A stretch of 9,215 bases of DNA from Candidatus Sulfotelmatobacter sp. (GTDB lineage: Bacteria > Acidobacteriota > Terriglobia > Terriglobales > Acidobacteriaceae), in NCBI GenBank assembly GCA_030045935.1, contig JASIEN010000119.1:1-9215 (forward strand), given 5' to 3'. Below the pieces are notes generated by a model, which was given only the letters and a program-made list of their open reading frames with translations, was not told the DNA's origin and ran no database searches. A program made the translations under genes and the position numbers. Of this stretch, positions 1 through 4,993 are shown piece by piece (position 1 is the stretch's first letter; each line of letters opens with the position of its first letter).

Positions 1-326
1 TCGGTGGTGGTCAGCGTGGTGTGCCGCAGCACTACTTCTTCACCGTCTGACAACGTTCAAAGCCGATTTTGGCAGGAAACGAAGTTGTTAGTTTCGCTGG
101 GAGTTCTTGTATCACCATTGACAGATCAAATTCGCACGATTAGCGCAGTTTTCGGTGGCTGGAGAGGCTTTCAAAATAGACCTTCATCCCGCTAACTCCT
201 TGAGAGGAATACGATGAATGACTTTCAGGTCATTAGATGAGCCTTCTCGACGGACGCGCATCTCGCGGTCTGCTGTGTCCAAGCCTTCGGGGTACTTAGA
301 ACGCGTCTGACGGCTAGTTTTTTGCA
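1..326. other. Gene-poor left edge
   Basis: No convincing gene was found here. A plus-strand frame is open from the edge to about 195, but its product is Ser/Val-rich and has no recognisable motif. On the minus strand a short frame runs off the left edge from a TTG near position 54 and reads protein-like (SDGEEVVLRHTT), but has no ribosome binding site. A 6-bp inverted repeat (AATGAC, 6-nt loop, GTCATT) sits at 217-234, about 95 bp past the stop of the next gene on the minus strand. It has no T-run, so it is not a clear terminator. Confidence 0.4.
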
Positions 327-860
327 TCAGTTCTGCACGTTGTATTTCCCGGCGAGCTGGAGGAGATCGCCATATAGTTCGGCGTCTTTGGGATTCTCCC
401 GGCACTCTTGTGCAACGCTCGCGGCGGCCAAAAGACGCTGGAACAGTCGCCGTCGTTCCGGCCAGATTTGAGCACCGAAAGCGCGATACTGTGAAAGTAA
501 TTCTGCCGATTTCGAGAATAGTGTTGCAGACATGCTGTGAGTGATGAGAGGCTTTGGAGCGGGAAGTGTTGCCGGCGCGGTCACCTGAGGCAGAGAAGTG
601 GCTGCTGCAGAAGAGTTAGGCGGCCTTATCGCCGCTACATGCTCCGCTGTCTCTGGAGGCACGGGAGCTTGAGAATGCGGAGATACAGTTCGTTGGGTCG
701 GAGGAGGGGCAGCCCACCCATCTAGGGCCTTACGGACTGCATGGCTGGCGTCCAGACCTGTCTTCTGGCAGACATTTCGGTGAACTTCTGCGCGCTGCGC
801 GTCGAGCCGCACGGTAATCCGCCAGCCTCGCGACAAACCGCTCTCCCTGATCGAGTTCAT
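327..860 (-). CDS. RHH-like DNA-binding protein with Pro/Ala-rich linker, hypothetical
   Basis: The product has 177 residues. Residues about 13-48 look like a ribbon-helix-helix fold: a strand (RITVRLD), a helix, a turn (GLDAS) and a second helix (HAVRKALDGW). Residues about 50-110 are rich in Pro, Ala and Thr and probably form a disordered linker. The C-terminal 65 residues are helical and charged, with LLSQYRAFGAQIWPERRRLF followed by an Ala- and Glu-rich helix. This layout suggests a small DNA-binding accessory protein with a separate partner-binding tail, as in plasmid- or element-borne regulators. That role is inference and no family was recognised. The ATG at 860 is the only good start: an in-frame TAA lies about a dozen codons upstream, and the Shine-Dalgarno is weak (AGGG, distant). 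No neighbour is close enough on this strand to suggest an operon. Confidence 0.7.
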   Translation of the reverse strand: MNSIRESGLSRGWRITVRLDAQRAEVHRNVCQKTGLDASHAVRKALDGWAAPPPTQRTVSPHSQAPVPPETAEHVAAIRPPNSSAAATSLPQVTAPATLPAPKPLITHSMSATLFSKSAELLSQYRAFGAQIWPERRRLFQRLLAAASVAQECRENPKDAELYGDLLQLAGKYNVQN

Positions 861-1198
861 AGAACCAAAGCCCTGAGGCGATTATCAGGGGTCGCAGCAG
901 CACCAGCAAGTGCCTTGTCAGGTCTTGCAAATCAGGCACCGAGAATCTGGAGACTTCCAAGCAAGAGAAATGGTCTGGACCGATTACAGTCCTTTGCGGG
1001 TCCAATTGAAACGTTAACCGGCTCTCGCCGTTACCTCAAGCGTTCTTAGCTGCCGTCCGCCGCGGATCTTGATGCGCGTTGAGGGGCTGCACGTTCGCGA
1101 AGACGTCCTCGAGCCACCGCTGCCGCGTCGCGTCGCACCAGACCCAAATCCTTGAGCGCCTCGTAGACACCATTGCGTATAGCGCGGGCCGCTTTTAT

Positions 1199-1318
1199 TC
1201 ATTTTCGATTCTGCCACAGCTTCTTAACTACTTTGTAGAACTCTCGGATGCTACGTGACTTAATGGCGTTCTGTAAGGTTTCTTTCCTTCGAAGCCGAAT
1301 GAAAGCTCGATCAGCCAT
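1199..1318 (-). CDS. Small basic ORF of 39 residues
   Basis: This short ORF begins with ATG at 1318 and ends at TGA 1199-1201. Its product is strongly basic and probably helical, beginning MADRAFIRLRRKETL and ending REFYKVVKKLWQNRK. A good Shine-Dalgarno (AGGTGG, 5 nt before the ATG) supports translation. The in-frame TAG nine bases upstream shows the start is not further out. It lies in the same frame as the near-open frame described for 1046-1648, so it may instead be the surviving middle of a decayed gene. A nucleic-acid-binding role would fit the charge, but nothing shows it directly. Confidence 0.35.
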   Translation of the reverse strand: MADRAFIRLRRKETLQNAIKSRSIREFYKVVKKLWQNRK

Positions 1319-1863
1319 TTTGTCCACCTAGGAGTCCAGAACACCTCGAATCTTTTGCTCAAAGGACAGATTAAGGTTATTTACCCGCTTTCCGGTTGTA
1401 TAGGCTTGGCTGACCAGGATGGTCCCGTGACAAACGGGTGACCGACTATACTCCATAATCGGCTCTTTCGCCTGTGTCGATGTGGCGTTTCGGAGCCACA
1501 AAAACAGAACAGATACATGACTGTGTCGTCTACCTAATCGTTTCTCTGACAGCGCCTCAGCCGTTGGACGTTTGTGATCCGTGTCAGTGGTTTTAGTAGC
1601 CTTGCTAGTTTTAGCTGAGTGGTAGGTCTTTTCGACCGTATTCTCCGTTCACAGGGTCTACTGGGATTCGCTCTTGTGCGCCACGTTTGGCGAACAATGC
1701 ACACCAGGTACCAAAGCATCCCGCACCGCGAGATCAAGATATGCCTTTGTTTGTAGGGGAGAGCAATCGCACGAGGCGGTCATGGGCACACAGTATGTGC
1801 CAAAGATGAACCGTTCGCGGATCGGTATGCCCGAAACGAAACTGACGTGCTCGACATTCGGGG
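1319..1863. other. Gene-free stretch with decayed-looking frames
   Basis: No intact gene was found in these 545 bp. The 67-residue minus-strand frame at 1534-1737 and the plus-strand frame from 1674 have no ribosome binding site, domain or protein-like composition. The stretch does hold a cluster of inverted repeats at 1412-1443. A 6-bp hairpin (GGCACA, 5-nt loop, TGTGCC) lies at 1785-1801, about 65 bp past the stop of the kinase gene on the minus strand. No T-run follows that hairpin. Confidence 0.45.
1412..1443. repeat. Overlapping inverted repeats
   Basis: Two hairpins share bases here. GACCA-GGA-TGGTC lies at 1412-1424. CCCGT-GACAA-ACGGG lies at 1424-1438 and can be extended outward by GGT/ACC with a 2-nt bulge. 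Neither is followed by a T-run on either strand, so terminator function is unlikely. Binding of a dimeric protein, or a relic of a mobile-element end, are possible but unproven. Confidence 0.3.
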
Positions 1864-2706
1864 CTAGCCTACACTGGCCGCCTGAGAGGGCCTACATTCG
1901 CCCGCCTGACACCATCGAGGAAATGGCTGGCGCTCGCTCAGCCGGAACGCCTCGATAAGGTCCATCACCTTTCTGTGGCGCTCGCGCAGGGTCTTGAGCA
2001 GTTCCAGTATCGCACTCCGGTCGCGACCGTACCATTCAGGAGGCATCGCATTCACAATTTCCAGCATGGCGTCCAGGCCTACATTTTCAATACGGCACAA
2101 CCAGGGTTGAAACGACCTCCACCCAACCACCCCCGCGTAGACCTCGTTGCCTCGATATACGCCGCGAACCGGGTCATCAGGAAACGACCACTCGCCCGCG
2201 TTAAAGCAATGTCCGTGATCGATGAAACACGCCATGTATTTCCGCTCGGTTGTACGTCTCCAAAAGGCGGCCTGCCTTCCATCCGCATTTCCTGTCCATT
2301 TGTCAAACGCCAGTATGCCAGCGAAATCGTCCAGGTTCCGCACTCTTCCGGTAAGGCACTCGGCGGGAAGATAATCAAACACCTGCCCTTGTAGCGGATC
2401 AACGGCGTATCGTGACCCAAACTGTAGGCCGCTTTGGCAGCGAATCGTCGTATGCGCCATCTGAATATGCAACTCTGGGGTGTGTTCGATGAGCCATTCA
2501 TCGACCTTGATGATCGCGGGTTCTGGAACTGGGAGGCCCAGAAGCTGAGCAAGTCGAGTGCCCACGAACTCGTTTGAGAGTACGCGTCGATGTTGAGGAT
2601 TGTTAAGAAACTTCACCACGTAAAAGCGTTGATCGTCGCAGCGCATCAGGTGAGACTGTGATCCACCGCGCATTCGACGAATGTGCTGCACTGCCGTCAG
2701 TGACAA
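1864..2706 (-). CDS. HipA-like kinase
   Basis: The product has 280 residues and is a stand-alone HipA-type kinase domain of the compact family common in Acidobacteriota and Proteobacteria. A Gly/Ser loop (MRGGSQSHLMR, residues 12-22) matches the nucleotide-binding loop, Lys32 (YVVKF) and Glu46 (NEF) fit the ATP-anchoring pair, Asp135 and Asn140 (FDKWTGNADGRQ) fit the catalytic loop, and Asp163 (FIDHGHCF) fits the metal-binding Asp. All key residues are present, so an active kinase is likely. Its substrate is unknown; classical HipA phosphorylates a tRNA synthetase. The N-terminal HipA subdomain and a HipB antitoxin gene are absent. The start is TTG at 2706 with AAGGGGGGAG just upstream; no ATG lies upstream in frame before a TAG. 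Homologs usually end near the FPRW motif, but here a further 16-17 residues follow, apparently from a tandem duplication. A DUF3037 gene lies divergently upstream; the two families are often neighbours. Confidence 0.9.
   Translation of the reverse strand: MSLTAVQHIRRMRGGSQSHLMRCDDQRFYVVKFLNNPQHRRVLSNEFVGTRLAQLLGLPVPEPAIIKVDEWLIEHTPELHIQMAHTTIRCQSGLQFGSRYAVDPLQGQVFDYLPAECLTGRVRNLDDFAGILAFDKWTGNADGRQAAFWRRTTERKYMACFIDHGHCFNAGEWSFPDDPVRGVYRGNEVYAGVVGWRSFQPWLCRIENVGLDAMLEIVNAMPPEWYGRDRSAILELLKTLRERHRKVMDLIEAFRLSERQPFPRWCQAGECRPSQAASVG
1867..1912. repeat. Imperfect 23-bp tandem duplication at the 3' end of the kinase gene
   Basis: Two adjacent copies start with GCCTACA and carry CGCCTGA: 1867-1889 and 1890-1912. 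They differ by a few substitutions and a 1-nt shift. On the coding strand they give the successive peptides QAGECRPS and QAASVG, which form the tail of the kinase after the FPRW motif. Confidence 0.6.
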
Positions 2707-2710
2707 AACT

Positions 2711-2735
2711 CCCCCCTTGTTTGCTCGAAGGGAGG
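2711..2735 (-). promoter_or_regulatory. Hairpin that can sequester the kinase ribosome binding site
   Basis: In the minus-strand transcript CCUCCCUU (2735-2728) can pair with AAGGGGGG (2718-2711) across a 9-nt loop. This gives eight pairs, one of them G-U. The right arm is the purine tract just in front of the TTG start at 2706, so the hairpin would mask the Shine-Dalgarno. On the other strand the pairing has a C-A mismatch, so the fold is best formed in the kinase mRNA. Translational damping of the kinase is inferred. Confidence 0.4.
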
Positions 2736-2835
2736 GTCCGGGAAACCATGGCTAGGAGTCTCACACGAACAGCAGGCGCGAGCATCGTCAGCCGTCACAG
2801 ATGCCTGTGGAAAAAATTCAGGAGTAGCCAATCTG

Positions 2836-2851
2836 GGAAAGGTCCCTTTCC
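2836..2851. promoter_or_regulatory. 16-bp palindrome in the divergent gap, candidate operator
   Basis: GGAAAGG-TC-CCTTTCC is a perfect 7-bp inverted repeat with a 2-nt centre. It lies between the divergent kinase and DUF3037 genes, about 22 bp upstream of the proposed -35 of the DUF3037 gene. Its position suits a dimeric repressor or activator acting on both genes. The binding protein is unknown. Confidence 0.4.
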
Positions 2852-2872
2852 GGGGCTGACATAATTTCCATC

Positions 2873-2901
2873 TTTCGCGGTGGGGAGGGGTCTCGTACAA
2901 T
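2873..2901 (+). promoter_or_regulatory. Candidate promoter of the DUF3037 gene
   Basis: TACAAT (2896-2901) matches the -10 consensus at five of six positions. TTTCGC (2873-2878) is a weak -35 at a spacing of 17. Transcription would begin near 2908, leaving a leader of about 20 nt before the ATG at 2928. Confidence 0.35.
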
Positions 2902-2927
2902 GTCGAGCGTCGTCGGGCAATGCTCTT

Positions 2928-3308
2928 ATGGCTCATTCGCGCAACATGGAATTCTTAATCGCCCGCTACGCTCCCGATTTGACCGGGGAAATTAATGTCG
3001 GCATTGTCTTGCTTGAGAGAACAAGCGACGGGTTTTCATTCGCTAAAGCGCAGTTCATTCGAAACCTACAACGATTGTCAGCTTTTGATGACGATGCCGA
3101 TGTCGAAGTGCTTCGGTCAATCTTCGACGGTATTGAACGCGACGTGAATTCCAGTCCGGAGGGAATAGCCGTCCTACTGGAGATGCGAGCCGGCTTATCC
3201 AACGCTATTCAATTTTCTGATCCGAAAGGAATTGTCGTATCAGGCGATCCGGAGTCAGAACTTGACAGACTTGTATCGCTATACCTCCCGCGCGGGAGCC
3301 TGTTCTAA
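2928..3308 (+). CDS. DUF3037 domain protein
   Basis: The product has 126 residues and matches the DUF3037 pattern: an N-terminal MEFLIARYAPD strand followed by INVGIVLLE, then a mixed alpha/beta domain. The family has no settled biochemical function, but its genes often sit next to HipA-like kinase genes, so an accessory or antitoxin-like role has been considered plausible. Here the two genes are divergent rather than in one operon, which is less usual. The ATG at 2928 is chosen because family members begin a few residues before the MEF motif. A GTG at 2880 would add 16 residues without homology, and an ATG at 2946 is also possible. No strong Shine-Dalgarno is visible before any of these. A perfect 14-bp palindrome (3285-3298) lies inside the last codons but has no T-run. 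Confidence 0.85.
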   Translation: MAHSRNMEFLIARYAPDLTGEINVGIVLLERTSDGFSFAKAQFIRNLQRLSAFDDDADVEVLRSIFDGIERDVNSSPEGIAVLLEMRAGLSNAIQFSDPKGIVVSGDPESELDRLVSLYLPRGSLF

Positions 3309-3427
3309 CGTAAGTAATCGTTTCGCCAAAGGTGCGTATTGCGAAGCCAGGTTTTGCGCTGCATGCCTCTTTTAGGTGCTGCCACCTTCTCCGCATAACT
3401 TCAGTTGGGTCGACCGGAAACGTCGTT

Positions 3428-3622
3428 TTACGCTCGTGAACTTTCTCTAGACCACGGCCCCAAGGAATAAATAAGGCCCAACACAGCAGATGCTAACTCC
3501 ATAGAAACGGCGGCTTGTTCAAGTGCTACCAAGGCAAGATCCGAGCAACGGAATTCCAGAATGGCATGTTTCAGATCGAAGGCCGCAGACTCTGCGGCTG
3601 CCGTTATTGGATTACGTCGCAC
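3428..3622 (-). CDS. Possible small coupled ORF of 64 residues
   Basis: This frame starts with GTG at 3622, inside the last codons of the upstream zinc-knuckle gene, overlapping it by 19 nt. The product is rich in Ala, Leu and Glu and looks like one or two amphipathic helices (HAILEFRCSDLALVALEQAA, then MELASAVLGLIYSLG). Codon choice looks protein-like and the overlap would allow translational coupling. The Shine-Dalgarno is weak (AGGA, distant). No family is recognised. An inverted repeat (GCCGCAG-ACT-CTGCGGC, 3582-3598) lies within it and could equally reflect the AAAESAA coding. Chance is a real alternative. Confidence 0.4.
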   Translation of the reverse strand: MRRNPITAAAESAAFDLKHAILEFRCSDLALVALEQAAVSMELASAVLGLIYSLGPWSRESSRA

Positions 3623-4116
3623 GTCAGACGAATCCTGAATTCCAGCACAAGCCGCAGCGCGGCAGCGATAAAAGCGCTGGGGCTCATCTGAATTCTTTGA
3701 GCCGCATCCAGTACGGCGCGGCGCTCCATGGCATTGGGGAAGTACACGGCCAAGCTCTTACTTCGTGTCTCCGGTTCTGCCTCCATCTGGGCCAGCCATT
3801 CACACTCATCTTCGATCTCAACCTCATCCGCAGGGCACTCCGCGGGATGAGAAACTATCTCCGCTCCACTCAGTTGCTTCGCGCACCATGGACAAAGCAG
3901 CGTCTCATTCAGCCATGGGCGACGCCTTTCCAATGCCTCTTCTGGATAGGCATATGTGTTGGTCCATGATCCCGGAAGATCGGGCTCGAAGAATCGATCA
4001 AAGCTGTCCAAATCGGCGGGCAGCGCACCTAGGCCTTTTAGGGCGGCAATCAGAGCGTCACCGCCAGCTCCAAGCATGTTGCCTCTCTCAATTGCTTCAC
4101 TCAACGAAATACGCAT
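3604..4116 (-). CDS. C2HC zinc-knuckle and RHH-like protein, hypothetical
   Basis: The product has 170 residues. A zinc-binding pattern is visible at Cys75, Cys78, His90 and Cys94 (C-x2-C-x11-H-x3-C, starting CPWC). An acidic stretch follows (residues 97-117). A ribbon-helix-helix-like segment then covers residues about 121-160, with strand KSLAVYFPN, a helix, the turn MSPSAF and a second helix. That segment resembles DUF1778/CopG-type antitoxins and MobC-like DNA-binding proteins. The N-terminal 60 residues are not recognised. A DNA-binding regulator or antitoxin-like role is inferred. The start is secure: GGAGGA lies seven bases before the ATG at 4116. A possible 64-residue ORF overlaps its 3' end. 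Confidence 0.75.
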   Translation of the reverse strand: MRISLSEAIERGNMLGAGGDALIAALKGLGALPADLDSFDRFFEPDLPGSWTNTYAYPEEALERRRPWLNETLLCPWCAKQLSGAEIVSHPAECPADEVEIEDECEWLAQMEAEPETRSKSLAVYFPNAMERRAVLDAAQRIQMSPSAFIAAALRLVLEFRIRLTCDVIQ

Positions 4117-4231
4117 AATTGTTCCTCCAATTCTCTACAACTCAGTTGGATTCGGCCACCCTTTTCCATTCGCGCCGCGCCGAGCTGGCAGGGATCCACA
4201 GCCGTAACGGATCGCCGATCTAGCCGAAGGC

Positions 4232-4247
4232 GGTTTACCGTAAAGCC
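4232..4247. repeat. Short palindrome between genes
   Basis: TTTAC-C-GTAAA with flanking GG and CC gives a near-perfect 16-bp dyad in the 231-bp gap between the barrel gene and the zinc-knuckle gene. It lies about 115 bp upstream of the zinc-knuckle ATG. A second dyad, ATTCGG-G-CCGAAT, is at 4303-4315. Neither has a T-run. They may be operators or nothing. Confidence 0.25.
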
Positions 4248-4347
4248 ATTGCCAGTTCGCCTCCTGCCCGCCTTTCGGTGCGTGAAGATTGGTCTGGCGT
4301 TTATTCGGGCCGAATCATCCACAGCCCGCGACGCTGCAACCACACGC

Positions 4348-4959
4348 TTACCGCGCACTTTCCAGGCCATGTCCCGTCAGCTGCACGACGAAGTTCACGA
4401 CGAGGCGAAAGTTGTTTTGCGGCTCGATTGCGCCAGATGAATTTGCGAATGCAGTATGGAGATAGTCGCCGTGGACACGAATCGAGAAGGGTCCCTTCAA
4501 GAGCTTTTCGACACCTCCACCTACTGCGTAGCACGGACGAGAAACCCATCCATGCAGGAAGCCACTATCAGTCGGAACAGCACCGTCGACTAACCCGGCT
4601 CCCAGCATCCCGTGAGCAAACATCCGAAACTTCTTGTAGTTGCGTAAATAGAACACTGGACCCCCGAGAAGGCTCAGAAAGTGCCCGTTCTGCCCTGTTC
4701 CGAGAACATCGGAATCGTGGGCATAACCCAACTCGATTGTCCCCGCCAACCGGGAATTGAACTGGACTAAACCGCTCCCGGTCACGCCAGCAAAGGAAGC
4801 ACGGCCAGCCGGCGGCATTCGCATCGACAAATAGTCATAGCCGATACTCACATCGTAAGCTGGCCCTTTCACCGGGGGAACGGGCGCGACAAACTCAGTT
4901 TGGGCGGGTATTGTTCTGACCAAGACCATCGTCAATATAAACAGTGGGGAAATCTTCAT
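4348..4959 (-). CDS. Outer-membrane beta-barrel protein
   Basis: The product has 203 residues. It begins with a signal peptide (hydrophobic residues 4-14, likely cleavage after the IPA motif near residue 18). Alternating strands and glycine-rich turns follow (YDVSIGYDYLSMR, LAGTIELGYAHDS, SLLGGPVFYLR, FRMFAHGMLGAGLVDG, PFSIRVHGDYLHT, NNFRLVVNFVVQL), a pattern typical of small eight-stranded OmpA/opacity-like barrels. The last strand ends with VVQL and a short tail follows, unlike the usual terminal Phe. The ATG at 4959 is preferred because GAGG lies five bases upstream; a GTG at 4965 would overlap that site. It lies 34 bp downstream of the beta-helix lipoprotein gene on the same strand, so it is probably co-transcribed. 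Ligand and function are unknown. Confidence 0.85.
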   Translation of the reverse strand: MKISPLFILTMVLVRTIPAQTEFVAPVPPVKGPAYDVSIGYDYLSMRMPPAGRASFAGVTGSGLVQFNSRLAGTIELGYAHDSDVLGTGQNGHFLSLLGGPVFYLRNYKKFRMFAHGMLGAGLVDGAVPTDSGFLHGWVSRPCYAVGGGVEKLLKGPFSIRVHGDYLHTAFANSSGAIEPQNNFRLVVNFVVQLTGHGLESAR

Positions 4960-4993
4960 ATGCACCTCAGACTAAGTTTTTTGGCTGTCTCGA

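Larger units (their letters stand above)
1046..1648 (-). pseudogene. Possible decayed gene: one frame with two in-frame stops
   Basis: On the minus strand a single frame runs from 1648 to the TAA at 1046-1048, about 201 codons, interrupted only by TAG at 1328-1330 and TGA at 1199-1201. At this base composition about nine stops would be expected, so the frame is unusually open. The last third (ARAIRNGVYEALKDLGLV onward) and the middle piece have protein-like composition. The first third has no start codon near its beginning and is less convincing. No family is recognised. It could be a gene that has picked up two nonsense mutations, or chance. Just upstream (1611-1733) another frame is open and ends in GEYGRKDLPLS, which could be a frame-shifted continuation of the same relic. 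Confidence 0.25.

Noticed and set aside
730..1217. Minus-strand frames of 91 (730-1005) and 67 (1014-1217) residues
   Set aside because: The first overlaps the RHH-like gene in another frame and gives an Arg/Ala-rich shadow product. The second has a low-complexity Ser/Gly/Arg product, while the neighbouring frame reads more like protein.
1600..1690. tRNA-like appearance of this stretch
   Set aside because: No T-arm GGTTCGAATCC-like motif and no cloverleaf could be drawn on either strand.
1534..1958. Frames at 1534-1737 (minus) and 1674-1958 (plus)
   Set aside because: Neither has a ribosome binding site or recognisable domain. The second overlaps the kinase 3' end on the opposite strand.
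2697..2936. 79-residue minus-strand frame across the kinase/DUF3037 gap
   Set aside because: It overlaps the DUF3037 start and ends just inside the kinase gene. Composition is Arg/Pro/Cys-rich with no domain, and the gap is better explained as regulatory.
3285..3298. 14-bp palindrome CTCCCGCGCGGGAG as a terminator
   Set aside because: It lies inside the DUF3037 coding end and is not followed by a T-run.
4101..4370. 89-residue minus-strand frame between the barrel and zinc-knuckle genes
   Set aside because: It overlaps both genes and has an Arg-rich product without motifs. Its start lies inside the barrel gene in another frame.
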